Both the position numbers and the translations under genes were made by a program. Below are positions 33,353-41,790 of a DNA stretch of 64,000 bases, one piece after another. The notes below the pieces were generated by a model, which saw nothing but the letters and a program-made list of their open reading frames with translations, had not been told where the DNA came from and searched no databases. Each line of letters opens with the position of its first letter. Position 1 is the stretch's first letter. The stretch lies in contig NZ_CP017014.1 of the NCBI RefSeq assembly GCF_001767395.1, positions 2,178,501-2,242,500 on the forward strand, read 5' to 3'. This DNA comes from Rhodococcus sp. WMMA185 (GTDB taxonomy: Bacteria > Actinomycetota > Actinomycetes > Mycobacteriales > Mycobacteriaceae).

Positions 33353-33800
33353 CAGTTGCCCAGCTTTCGTCGAACCCCGTCGCGGGGGTTTGGATTATTC
33401 GGTCTCGAATCGGAGTTTCATTCGCCCAGAGGAAGGGTCAGAGTTTCGTGGCATCCGTCTTCGTTGTGTTACCCATCACTGCCGGCGACCCGGAGAAGCA
33501 AGGAATCCGGGTGGCCAGTAACGATGCGAAGAAGTTCTACCATGGTTAACGGACATTTGCTTGGCGATTCCATTACTTTTCTGCAAAACACCTGGTCGGT
33601 TGTCCAAATATTTTTCTCGGCCGACCGGCGAGTCGGCGACCGGCCAGCCGAAGACGGAAGCCTTCAGGGCGTCCAGTGGCGTAACTCACTGTGCGACTTG
33701 CCTTGTGGCGGCAAGGGGCTTGCCGTAAGTTCTGCGAGCTGGTCTACTGTCTCTCGACACGTCACTGCACTGACAAGTCGCAGCACTCAGGTATCACGGA
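33353..33800. other. Promoter region and otherwise empty spacer
   Basis: It holds the TGGAC-box at 33592 and a GGTAGAAC element at about 33535-33542 for the gene at 32831, and a possible small stem CTTGCC/GGCAAG near 33700-33720. I see no credible coding sequence. Confidence 0.5.
33592..33606 (-). promoter_or_regulatory. TGGAC-box of the 32.8-kb gene
   Basis: On the minus strand TGGACAACCGACCAG, 67 nt upstream of a GGTAGAACTTCTTC element matching the TGATAGAAC elements of operons B, C and D. Confidence 0.6.
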
Positions 33801-33802
33801 AA

Positions 33803-33835
33803 CGGCCCCCGGGAAACCTGCAATTCCGGGGGCCG
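33803..33835 (-). terminator. Hairpin downstream of the broken secreted-protein gene
   Basis: CGGCCCCCGG pairs with CCGGGGGCCG. The surrounding block (CACGGAA...CGCTTCTACTTTGTCACGTGACGCTAGCG) is repeated at 34664-34735 after the intact paralogue, so gene and terminator were duplicated as one unit. Confidence 0.75.
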
Positions 33836-33871
33836 CTTCTACTTTGTCACGTGACGCTAGCGCGCCATCGC

Positions 33872-34503
33872 TCAGCTGAAGTTCTTCAACAACCGAGTCA
33901 GAGTGTCGCCGAGGATGTCGCTGATCGAGCCAGTGGAGCTGAGCTGCCCCTCCGACGAGCCGAGACCACTGTCTTCCAGGCTGCCGGTGACTACTTCGCC
34001 CGGGTTCCGGTCGCGCACGGTAAAGCACGCAGTCAGGTCGGGCAGATTCTCCCCGATGCCGACTGTTCCTTTCGTTTCGATGCCGCCACTGGTGACGGTG
34101 CTGCCTACGGGGAGGTCGTCGGGGACCAAGTAGGTCATCCGCACTGTGACGGGATTCGAGGGGTCCATATACCAGCCGGTACAGTCGTCTTGATCGGTGC
34201 CCCGAATCCGGCAGGCGGATAATCAACGACGGTGTTGAGGTACGGGTTGCTGATGAGCGCCTGGGTGCTGACTACGGTCTCGTAGGTGACCTCCGTGCCG
34301 CCGGCGACCTGCGTGGCGGAGACCGACTTGTCGTAGCTGTAGGTGGCCCACGCCGTGGAAATATTCTTCTTCTCGTAATGGCTCGACGGTAGGCACTCAG
34401 CAGCGCCTGCCACTCCCGCGCCGAGACCGACGGTCAGACCGGTCGCGATGAGTGTGACGGAGGTAGCCGCAGCCGCAGCGCGGCGAGTCGGATTGGGGGA
34501 CAC
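33872..34503 (-). pseudogene. Frameshifted copy of the secreted protein at 34744
   Basis: The first reading frame begins at GTG 34503 (VSPNPTRRAAAAATS, signal peptide, GAGVAGAAEC) and matches the intact paralogue through YPPAGFGAPIKTTV. It then runs into a stop at 34135. The matching downstream half (NPVTVRMTYLVPDDLPVGSTVTSGG to DTLTRLLKNFS) is in another frame from about 34168. About 25 codons present in the intact copy (the RVGVSGLETDPFQAQPQ region) are missing at the break, and the deletion is not a multiple of three. Confidence 0.78.
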
Positions 34504-34669
34504 GAGGAATCTCCATTCGATCGGTTGCAGGGTCAACCGCGCGCATGTCGACCTGCCGCGGCCGTCAATCGCAAGATTCTCGAGAGTGATCCAAGGATTG
34601 TCAAAAGATAGAAATATTTCCTCATTCGGCTGTCGCAAGGCCTAATATCCACTCCACAGCATCACGGAA

Positions 34670-34708
34670 GCGGCCCCCCGGGGAACCTGCAATCCCGAGG
34701 GGCCGCTT
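34670..34708 (-). terminator. Hairpin downstream of the intact secreted-protein gene
   Basis: AGCGGCCCC pairs with GGGGCCGCT, about 35 nt past the stop codon at 34744. It is a duplicate of the block at 33803-33835. Confidence 0.75.
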
Positions 34709-34743
34709 CTACTTTGTCACGTGACGCTAGCGTGCCATCGCGT

Positions 34744-35445
34744 TCAGCTGAGGTTCTCGAAGAACCGGGTGAGGGTGTCGCCGAGGATGTCGGACACGGA
34801 ATCTGTGGAGCTGAGCTGCCCGTCAGAAGAGCCGAGGCCGCCATCTTCCAGGCTGCCGGTGACGACCTCGCCCGGGTTCGCGCCTCGGACTGTGAAGCAG
34901 ACGTTCAACGCGTCGGTCAGATCGTTCCCGATGTTGAGAGTGCCGCTCGTCTTGATGCCACCGCTGGTGACCTCGGTGCCGACCGGGATGTCTTCGGGGA
35001 CCAAGTACGTCATTCTCACCGTGACGGGGTGGGCGTCGTTGATGGACCAGCTGCCCGCCACCTTGTACCCGGGGTTCTGTGGTTGCGCCTGGAAGGGGTC
35101 GGTTTCCAGTCCACTGACACCCACCCTCCTTGTCACTGTCGCCTCGACCGGCGGACCGAAACCCTCCGGCGGGTATTCAGTGACGCTGTGAAGATAAGGG
35201 ACGCCGCGGTTGGTGCTCACGATGGTCTCGTAGGTGACCTCGGTGCCGGCGGCGACCTGCTTCGCGGTGACCCTCCTGTCATAGCTGTAGATCTTGTTCA
35301 GTGCGGCACTCTTTGTGGCGTTGGCCGACTGAGGGCACGTCTCGGCGCCGGCCACGCCTGCGCCGACGCTGGTGGTCAGGCCGGTCGCTACCAGTGCAGC
35401 AGAAGCGGCCACGACAGCAGCGCGACGAATTGGGGTTTGAGACAC
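34744..35445 (-). CDS. Secreted protein of unknown function
   Basis: A 233-residue protein with a Sec signal peptide (RRAAVVAASAALVATGLTTSVGAGVAGA, cleavage near AGA-E) and two cysteines (ETCPQ, NVCFTV). The mature part is beta-rich (TAKQVAAGTEVTYETIVST, PVTVRMTYLVPEDIPVGTEVTSGG), which resembles a repeat-type adhesin or DUF11-like domain only in general terms. It ends SSTDSVSDILGDTLTRFFENLS. GTG 35445 follows GGAGG by 7 nt. The tail lacks the NxFGS motif of the other island proteins. I do not recognise the family. Confidence 0.75.
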   Translation of the reverse strand: MSQTPIRRAAVVAASAALVATGLTTSVGAGVAGAETCPQSANATKSAALNKIYSYDRRVTAKQVAAGTEVTYETIVSTNRGVPYLHSVTEYPPEGFGPPVEATVTRRVGVSGLETDPFQAQPQNPGYKVAGSWSINDAHPVTVRMTYLVPEDIPVGTEVTSGGIKTSGTLNIGNDLTDALNVCFTVRGANPGEVVTGSLEDGGLGSSDGQLSSTDSVSDILGDTLTRFFENLS

Positions 35446-35524
35446 GAAAAGACCTCCATTCGATCAGGAACAGGACCAATCGGTTTCATGCTGCCCCGGT
35501 CGCCGCCCGTGGGGGCAGATTCGT

Positions 35525-35560
35525 CAAGAGTGCACGAAGAATTGTCAAAAGTAGACAATG
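35525..35560 (-). promoter_or_regulatory. Promoter shared with the broken paralogue
   Basis: The minus strand reads TTTTGACAATTCTTCGTGCACTCTTGACGAAT. TTGACA is a consensus -35, with a weak -10 about 17 nt on. The same TTTTGACAAT occurs at about 34592-34601 before the broken copy, again with 17-nt spacing to a GAGAAT. Confidence 0.45.
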
Positions 35561-35672
35561 CCAACGCATATGGCTGACACCCGTACCGGTATTCTTCTCC
35601 GTACAAGAGGGCGGAGGCCAATCGAGCCTGACAACTCATAGGTCTCGAGCAGGTTGGTCTCGGGCAGGCAAG

Positions 35673-36800
35673 CTAGTCCAGCAGCGACGCCAGCTTTCCC
35701 GCGAGAACGTCCCAACGCCACTGCTCCCTGACCCACTCGCGACCCGCTGCGCCCATCGCGGCGGCGCGGTCGCGATCCGAGAGCACAGCGATGACCGAAC
35801 GCGCCACTTCGCCCACCGACGTACCGTCCACCACCAGTCCGGTTTCGTTCTCCCGCACCGTTTCCGGGGCACCGCCCGACCTCCCCGCGATGACCGGGAC
35901 CCCGGCGGCCGACGCCTCGAGGAACACGATCCCGAGGCCCTCTACGTCGAGACCCGCTCCTCTCGTCCGGCACGGCATAGCGAACACGTCGGCAATCGTG
36001 TGGTGGGCAGCCAGCTCGGCTGACGGCACCGTGCCCGTGAACACCACGTGTTCCTCCACCCCCATGGACCGCGCCAGCGACCGCAGCCTGCCCTCGTAGG
36101 GTCCGCCGCCGACGATCACGAGCACGGCCCCGTCGATGTGTTCACGGATGCCGGGCAACGCCCGGATCAAGACATCCTGGCCCTTGCGCGGCACCAGACG
36201 CGAGAGGCACAGAATCGTCGGCCGCTCCCCCAGTCGGTAACGGGACCGCAGCTCGGCCCGGGCGCCGCTGTCCGGGGCGAAGCGTTCGGTGTCCACGCCC
36301 GGCGGGAGGTGCTCGAGCGCCGCGCTAGCGCCGAACGCGGACGCGAACCGGCGTCGGGTGTAGCGGCTCACGTACGTGACGACATCGGTCTGCGCACCGA
36401 TTCGGCCCAGGGATTGCCTGGCACCGGGCAGCATCGACCAACCGACCTCGTGCCCATGCGTGCTCGCGATCACCCGCTGCGCTCCGGCGCGACGCATCGC
36501 CGGAGCAAGCAGAGCGAGAGGCGCGGCAGCTCCGAACCACACACCCGTGCAGTCGTGTTCCGCGAGCAACTTGGCCGCGCGACGCGCGACGAACGGGGTG
36601 GGCACCATCAGTGTCGTCGGATGACGTACCACCTGAAACGGTTGCCGCGCATCGAACTTGATGTGTGAGTCGCCCCGCCAGCGCGGCGCATAGACAACGA
36701 ATTCCTCTGCGGGCAGATGCTTGGCAAAGGCGTGCAGATACGACTGAATCCCACCCGGACGTGGCGGAAAATCATTCGTAACCAACAGGGTCCGGCGCAT
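35673..36800 (-). CDS. pimB': GDP-mannose-dependent alpha-(1->6)-phosphatidylinositol monomannoside mannosyltransferase
   Basis: A 375-residue GT4 (GT-B fold) enzyme adding the second mannose in phosphatidylinositol mannoside synthesis on the cytosolic face of the membrane. The N-terminus MRRTLLVTNDFPPRPGGIQSYL is the diagnostic acceptor-side loop. HGHEVGWSMLPG, LSRLVPRKGQDVLI and the E-x7-E region (GLGIVFLEASAAGVPVI) complete the signature. ATG 36800 is chosen because the family begins (M)RRxLLVTNDFPP. It resumes the conserved gene order (Rv2188c) after the island. Confidence 0.92.
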   Translation of the reverse strand: MRRTLLVTNDFPPRPGGIQSYLHAFAKHLPAEEFVVYAPRWRGDSHIKFDARQPFQVVRHPTTLMVPTPFVARRAAKLLAEHDCTGVWFGAAAPLALLAPAMRRAGAQRVIASTHGHEVGWSMLPGARQSLGRIGAQTDVVTYVSRYTRRRFASAFGASAALEHLPPGVDTERFAPDSGARAELRSRYRLGERPTILCLSRLVPRKGQDVLIRALPGIREHIDGAVLVIVGGGPYEGRLRSLARSMGVEEHVVFTGTVPSAELAAHHTIADVFAMPCRTRGAGLDVEGLGIVFLEASAAGVPVIAGRSGGAPETVRENETGLVVDGTSVGEVARSVIAVLSDRDRAAAMGAAGREWVREQWRWDVLAGKLASLLD

Positions 36801-36843
36801 GTGATCACCGTAAGCGGTTCCCCGGACGATCGCCGACGCAGGG

Positions 36844-37944
36844 TCACCCGAGGTGAGCGCGCACCCAGTTGGTCCACCCACCGCGGAACTGATCGCCATC
36901 GATGCCGAGGACGTCGGCCACGCGCTGGTCTACCGTCTGCGGATCTGCCTTCCCGACGGCAAGTGCCCGATACAACCTGGTGAGCCGAGCTTCGCCGAAC
37001 TCGTCGGCGACGAAGGCGTTGATCGACCACGCGGACTCGTACGCCAGGGAGCCACGCGCACCGGATCCCGCGAAGTCGCGATCATCGGGGAAGCTACCGG
37101 GAGCGCCTTCGGCACTCACCCATGCGGTCAGAGTGGGAGCGATCCGGCGTTCGGCCGTGTGCGTGCCCCGGTGGGCCGCGTACTCGGCATAGCCCTCGAG
37201 CATCCACATCGGTGATCCATCCACCGTCGCCGCTCGCGTGGCCACGTGGGTCATCTCATGTTGCAGAATTGCGCGCCGGGTGACGTTGGTGAGCCGTTCG
37301 GGCGATGCTGGGCTGAATACGATTCGCTGTCCCGTAACCACGTCGGAGTCCGGGTCGACCGCGTCCGAGATCGCAACGGCGGCAATGTTACGACCGTCAT
37401 GATCCGGGCCGACCAGCGCGGTGAACTCCTCCTGCGATCCCGCAACCCAGACGAGCGCACGTTCGGCCCAGTCCGAACCCCACAGTTGGGTGACGTTGTC
37501 GACTGCGGCGGGGAGCTCTTCGGCGAGATGGTCGACCATCTCGGAATCCTCGGGGTGCCCGAGCACTACCGAAGTCCGCCCGTCTCCGGTATCCACACTG
37601 CGCGAGACGAGCGGACCGAAATCCCAAGGGCCTCGCCAGGTCTGCGCGCGTGCGTCGATAGTGGCGCTGTCGGTGACCAAGGCCCAGCAGTCGCCGCGGC
37701 GCGCCACGACGAGGGAGACCGGCTTGCGGGTGGGCAGCTCGTCCACTCCCGCGATCGCGTAGCGGAGTCGTACGGCAGGAGCCCACACCTCGTCCGCGTC
37801 CACCGTATCGACCAGACTCTGCGGAACCGCCGTCTCGGGGCCTGCGACTATCTCGTAACCCCAGTCCGAGAAATCCACGCCGGAAACGTTGGCTGCCCGT
37901 CGCGCCTCTGCGGCGAGGAAGCCCGGCGATGCCGACTTGTCCAT
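36844..37944 (-). CDS. HExxH metalloprotease-like protein, catalytic part of a split gene
   Basis: A 366-residue product with the zinc-protease motif ILQHEMTHVATR and a downstream EGYAEYAAH that can provide the third, glutamate ligand of a gluzincin. The N-terminal part (SPGFLAAEARRA, WAPAVRLRYAIAG, VSLVVARRGDCW) resembles the lipoprotein-like front half of actinobacterial proteins of this type. ATG 37944 overlaps by one base the stop of the small membrane-anchor ORF (TGATG). The two ORFs probably were or still are one protein. Its position matches Rv2189c. Confidence 0.72.
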   Translation of the reverse strand: MDKSASPGFLAAEARRAANVSGVDFSDWGYEIVAGPETAVPQSLVDTVDADEVWAPAVRLRYAIAGVDELPTRKPVSLVVARRGDCWALVTDSATIDARAQTWRGPWDFGPLVSRSVDTGDGRTSVVLGHPEDSEMVDHLAEELPAAVDNVTQLWGSDWAERALVWVAGSQEEFTALVGPDHDGRNIAAVAISDAVDPDSDVVTGQRIVFSPASPERLTNVTRRAILQHEMTHVATRAATVDGSPMWMLEGYAEYAAHRGTHTAERRIAPTLTAWVSAEGAPGSFPDDRDFAGSGARGSLAYESAWSINAFVADEFGEARLTRLYRALAVGKADPQTVDQRVADVLGIDGDQFRGGWTNWVRAHLG

Positions 37945-38204
37945 CAGGTCAGACACGCCTCGGCGTCGTCGTCTCGCACAGCCGCCGCCCAGTTGTCGAG
38001 AAGGGCCTGGACTGCCACCACGCGGGCGTGTTGCTGCGCATTGGACAGTCCAGCGGACGCTTCTGCGTCGTGGTCGCCGTGCACGAGGCCCGTCAGCCCG
38101 AGGACAGCGACGATGGCGACAGCGAGTCCTGTCAGCGCCGCCCACTCCCACGGGCGCACCGGACGGCGTGAAGTCGGATTCGGTACGGACCGTTCAGGAA
38201 ACAT
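37944..38204 (-). CDS. Membrane-anchor ORF, front part of the split metalloprotease gene
   Basis: An 86-residue ORF with a cytoplasmic basic N-terminus, one transmembrane segment (EWAALTGLAVAIVAVLGLTGLV) and an extracytoplasmic segment ending LLDNWAAAVRDDDAEACLT. The last residues look like the start of the domain that continues as MDKSASPGFL in the next ORF, so a single-base deletion near 37950 is likely. Alternatively the TGATG overlap supports reinitiation. ATG 38204 follows AGGGA by about 11 nt. Confidence 0.6.
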   Translation of the reverse strand: MFPERSVPNPTSRRPVRPWEWAALTGLAVAIVAVLGLTGLVHGDHDAEASAGLSNAQQHARVVAVQALLDNWAAAVRDDDAEACLT

Positions 38205-39572
38205 GGAAATCTGTTCCCTGATCCGAAACCTCACGGTCCCGGCCTTGACTCACACGAGGTGTGAGCCTTCCCGTGGCGATCCCCGCCGCCCGCGAAGCGC
38301 GGGCCTTCCGCAGGGTTCCGTCGGGCTCGTTTACCGTCGCCCCGCAACTCGGGGAGGACGCCTGAACCAGGGCCGCGAGGTTGCGGGCGGCGTTCAGGTC
38401 ACGGTCCAGACGTAAACGGCATTCACACTTGAATACTCGTTTCTTGAGGGACAGCTTGGCTTTCACTTCCCCGCAAGCAGAACACGTCTTCGAGCTCGGA
38501 TACCACCGGTCCGCGATATGCAGGGCGGTGCCCTGCCACTCCGCCTTGTACACGGTCTGGCGGCGCACCTCACCCATCCCGACCCCCGCGATATGCCGGG
38601 CCAGTGACCGGTTCCGCAGCATCCCGGCCACATTCAAATCCTCGATCACCACGACATCATGGGAACGCACCAGGCGGGTGGAGAGCTTGTGCAACCCGTC
38701 CCGGCGGGCATCGGCCACATAGGCGTGCAACCGGGCGACCTGTGCCTGGGTGGCAAGCCACCGGTTCGACGGTTGTTGGCCGGTGCGCTTGTCCCACCCG
38801 ACCCGACGTGCGGCCTGCCGGTTGAGGCGGCGCAGTTTTTTCTGGGCGTGCTCGAGATGCTTCGGGTTCTCGATCATTTCTCCGGTCGACAGGACCGCCA
38901 ACGTCTTCACCCCGAGATCCACCCCACCACCGACGGAGAATCCACCGTCCGCGTGTCGGGTTCGGCCCGCCGGACCTGAACGGAAAACGAGACGAACCAC
39001 CGGCCCCGCCGCAATGACACGGTCGCCGACCGGATCCGCGCCGTGCCGGCGTCGACGCGGCGGGCCAGTTTCCGTGTGGACTCGTGCGTCCGGACGATCC
39101 CGATCCGCGGCAGCCTCACATGCCGACGATCCGCGTCCGCGAGCCCGAACGCCCCGGTGCTGAACCGGCACGACAACGCCGACCTCTTGCCCTTGAACCG
39201 GGGGAAACCGACCCGGCGGCCCTTCCGCTTCCCCGACCGGGACGTCGACCAGTTCGACAACGCCGCCGCCAGATTCGCCACACCGGACGAATACGCCTCC
39301 TTCGAGTTCTCCGCCCACCACGGGGCCGTCTCCTCCTTGATCTGGTTCCAGTGCTTGCGAAAAGAGTACGCGGACCAGTCCACGACCGGAGTCAGATCGT
39401 CACCGCCGATCCCGTAAGACCGTTCCGCGGCCCGCTGATCCAGATTGGCTTTCACGACGGCCAACCCCCAGTTGTAGGCGAACCGCTGCGCCCCACAATG
39501 CGACCGCAACGCCCCCTCCTGGGTCGGGGTGGGATCGAGCGCGAACCGGTACGCCTGCACCACCGTGTTCAC
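38194..39572 (-). pseudogene. tnpB: Frameshifted TnpB (IS200/IS605-type accessory) gene
   Basis: Frame 1 (GTG 39572 to 38907) encodes the N-terminal half (VVQAYRFALDPTPTQEGAL, NWGLAVVKANLD, WNQIKEE, FPRFKGKR). Frame 2 to 38194 carries the RuvC-like core: GVDLGVKTLAV (Asp), VVIEDLNV (Glu), a zinc-finger region CSACG...CEC and DRDLNAARNL (Asp). The break lies in a G run at about 38918: GTGGTGGGGTGGAT has four Gs where five would restore VVGVDLG. No tnpA is seen. The 3' end overlaps the start of the metalloprotease anchor ORF by 11 nt, so the element is packed tightly against it. Confidence 0.82.
38205..38345 (-). ncRNA. Possible omega/reRNA and right-end region of the TnpB element
   Basis: The 3' part of tnpB holds two compact stems: CACAC/GTGTG near 38252-38264 and GCCCGCG/CGCGGGC near 38290-38307. 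In TnpB elements the guide RNA overlaps the gene's 3' end, so this is where one would lie. The assignment rests on position and structure only. Confidence 0.25.
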
Positions 39573-39806
39573 CCGGCAACTCCCACAGCCCGCCACCGAA
39601 CCGTGGCCCCACCTGATTCGAACATATTTTCGACTATAGTGGCAGTCGCCGACACTTCGTGGGGATAACGCGCCAACGGAGATTTGCCCGCAGAACAACA
39701 CGGAATTCGAAATTTTTTGGGAGCAGCTGCAACCCCGCAGAGTGCGGGTGTGATTCGGGCACGCCGGAGAGTCTAGAAGCATGTCCCGTGCGCGGGAAGG
39801 ACAAAG

Positions 39807-40901
39807 TCAGTAACGGCGCGCTCCGTAGTAGGGGAATCGTGCCATCGATTCGACTTTCACCGGGACTCCGAACGTCGAGGCGTGGACAATGTTGCCGTTT
39901 CCTGCGTAGAGACCGACGTGAGACGCATCGTCGTAGAAGAGGACAAGGTCGCCGGGTTGTAGATCCTCGCGCGACACCGGCATCCCACCGCTGGCCTGCG
40001 CCTGACTCGACCTCGGCAGCGTCTTGCCGATCTGCTGGTACGCCCACACGACGAGCCCCGAGCAATCGAACTCGTTCGGCCCGGTAGCGCCCCACGAGTA
40101 GGGGGAACCGACGCGCGTCAAGGCGGCCCGCAGTGCGTTTGTGCCCGCTCCTGGCGTCAGGTGAGCGAGAATTGTGGCCGGGTCGATCCCGGGCGGGAAC
40201 GGTGTGCCCGCCAGCTCCTCGCGTTCCGAAGCGCTGAGGTTGCCGAACGCCTCGAGTACTTGGTCTATCTGGGCCTGAAGATCACTCTGCTTGCGTTGCA
40301 GATCGTCACTCACGGCCTTGGCCTGCTCCGCAGCCTCCCTCGCAGCGTCGGCGGAACTCTTGGATGCCTCGGCGGCCCTCGTAGCATCCGAGGTAGCAGA
40401 CCAGAACTGATCGACTTGGTTGCTGGTGTCTTTGGCGATGATGTCGAGCAGAGACATCTGGTCGAGGAGTTGTTGCGGCGAGTCGCTTGTCATGACTGCG
40501 AACAGACGATTGGTTCGCGCGCCTTGGTAGGTCGACGTGGCCAGTTGATTCACCGCCGGCCGGAAGACCTCGATCCGCTCCCTCGCCGCGTCGAGCGCAC
40601 CCTGATCGTTTGCCGCCGCAGCCTCGGCCTCACGTTGCGCCGACTGTTTGGCCTCGAGATCGATCTGCGCGTTGTGGAGCGCCTCCGTCGTCTGCTCGGA
40701 TTGCCGCGACAGTTCACCGAGTCTCGCCATCGAGTCGCTCGGGTTGGTGAAGGCGGGGTCGGCACCCGCCTGGATCGAAGGCAGCGCTACGAGAACCAGC
40801 GACAGCGCCACCGCCGTCAGCACGCTACGCAGGGGGCGCATCATCGTGCGCGGAGCCGTGGAACTGATTCGTGAGGCTACGGAAGTAACTTGTGAGTCCA
40901 C
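39807..40901 (-). CDS. NlpC/P60 peptidoglycan endopeptidase with coiled coil (RipC/Rv2190c-like)
   Basis: A 364-residue secreted cell-wall hydrolase. The signal peptide (VLTAVALSLVLVALPSIQAGA) is preceded by a 20-residue N-extension. A long coiled coil follows (about residues 45-200, SRQSEQTTEALHNAQIDLEAKQSAQ...), of the type that engages FtsEX-like partners. The C-terminal NlpC/P60 domain has catalytic Cys in EFDCSGLVVWAY, His in ASHVGLYAGNG and the NIVHAST strand. GTG 40901 is chosen for the GGAGA upstream and the DSQVTS start parallel to ASQTSQ of its neighbour; ATGs further in are possible. Confidence 0.87.
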   Translation of the reverse strand: MDSQVTSVASRISSTAPRTMMRPLRSVLTAVALSLVLVALPSIQAGADPAFTNPSDSMARLGELSRQSEQTTEALHNAQIDLEAKQSAQREAEAAAANDQGALDAARERIEVFRPAVNQLATSTYQGARTNRLFAVMTSDSPQQLLDQMSLLDIIAKDTSNQVDQFWSATSDATRAAEASKSSADAAREAAEQAKAVSDDLQRKQSDLQAQIDQVLEAFGNLSASEREELAGTPFPPGIDPATILAHLTPGAGTNALRAALTRVGSPYSWGATGPNEFDCSGLVVWAYQQIGKTLPRSSQAQASGGMPVSREDLQPGDLVLFYDDASHVGLYAGNGNIVHASTFGVPVKVESMARFPYYGARRY

Positions 40902-41005
40902 GGAATGCGGTTCTCCAATCGTCTTCTCCGCCAGCCGAGTCGGCTGCCTCGAGCAGTTCGGAAACGTCCCCGAGTTGCCGCCCGATTGCACGACACACTT
41001 CGCAA

Positions 41006-41022
41006 GGTCTCGATCAGGTTAC
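41006..41022 (-). promoter_or_regulatory. Direct-repeat box upstream of the RipC-like gene
   Basis: The minus strand reads GTAACCTGATCGAGACC: two related hexamers, GTAACC and GAGACC, with 11-bp phasing. The same box with one different spacer precedes the other NlpC/P60 gene (41774). The phasing suits an OmpR/PhoB-type response regulator; MtrA, a known controller of cell-wall hydrolases in this order, is the obvious candidate. Confidence 0.5.
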
Positions 41023-41085
41023 GGAACGGCAACGCATGCGTCCACCCTCGTCTCGGTCCTCAGGATCAGTCTCGACCCGCAAGAA

Positions 41086-41628
41086 CTAGAAGCGCCGCGC
41101 CTCGTCGACCGGCATGGACGCGAGGGGGGCCAGCTTGACGGGCTGACCTGAGGTGGATGCATGGATCACGTTGCCGTTTCCTGCGTAGAGGCCGGAATGC
41201 GAGCCGCCGTAGAAGGAGATCACGTCGCCGATGCGAAGATCGGACAGCGGCACCAGCGTGCCGGCGGCGGCCTGCTGGTAGCTGGTACGCGGCAAGTTCA
41301 AGCCGGCCTGCCTGTACGCCCACTGCACGAGCCCGGAGCAGTCGAAGGAGTCGGGTCCGGAGGCGCCGTAGGAGTACGGGGCACCGAGCTTGGTGTGAGC
41401 GGCCTCAACGGCCCTCTCCCCTGCAGTGTTCATGGGTGGGGCGACCGGCGCACCGGGCGCTGCGGGCACCTGCGGAAGGACGAGGCCCGGAATCTCGAAG
41501 GTTCCAATTCCCGGGATCGTGATGGGGTCCGCCGCCGCTGGGGCGGCGGTTGCTGTGAGCGCTCCGACTGCCAGCGCGCCCGCGACAACTGCCCGTCGCA
41601 CATTTCGCTGAGAAGTTTGTGACGCCAC
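41086..41628 (-). CDS. NlpC/P60 endopeptidase, small (RipD/RipA-type catalytic domain)
   Basis: A 180-residue exported hydrolase. Signal peptide NVRRAVVAGALAVGALTATAAPAAA, short Pro-rich linker (ITIPGIGTFEIPGLVLPQVPAAPGAP), then NlpC/P60 with Cys in SFDCSGLVQWAY, His in SHSGLYAGNG and NVIHAST. It has no coiled coil, unlike its neighbour. GTG 41628 has GGAG with 9-nt spacing and is preferred to an upstream start at 41652. Adjacent duplicated catalytic domains suggest divergence from one ancestor. Confidence 0.88.
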   Translation of the reverse strand: MASQTSQRNVRRAVVAGALAVGALTATAAPAAADPITIPGIGTFEIPGLVLPQVPAAPGAPVAPPMNTAGERAVEAAHTKLGAPYSYGASGPDSFDCSGLVQWAYRQAGLNLPRTSYQQAAAGTLVPLSDLRIGDVISFYGGSHSGLYAGNGNVIHASTSGQPVKLAPLASMPVDEARRF

Positions 41629-41773
41629 GAAAAGGTACTCCGTTTCTTCCACTCATCCGCCGACCGAGCTCACTGGCCGGTTGGGCCGGGGGGATCACCC
41701 CTAGCCGCCAGAAAGAGGCCGATCAGCGGTGCCCAGCGATGCTGCCCCGGTACTGGGCTGCGAGTCTCCGCTA

Positions 41774-41790
41774 GGTCTCGAAAAGGTTAC
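41774..41790 (-). promoter_or_regulatory. Direct-repeat box upstream of the small NlpC/P60 gene
   Basis: The minus strand reads GTAACCTTTTCGAGACC, matching the box at 41006 in 14 of 17 positions, including both hexamers. It lies about 145 nt before the GTG, so a long leader is likely. Confidence 0.5.

Noticed and set aside
8469..35672. Prophage or integrative element origin of the island
   Set aside because: No integrase, tRNA or attachment-site duplication, and no phage structural genes are seen at the edges.
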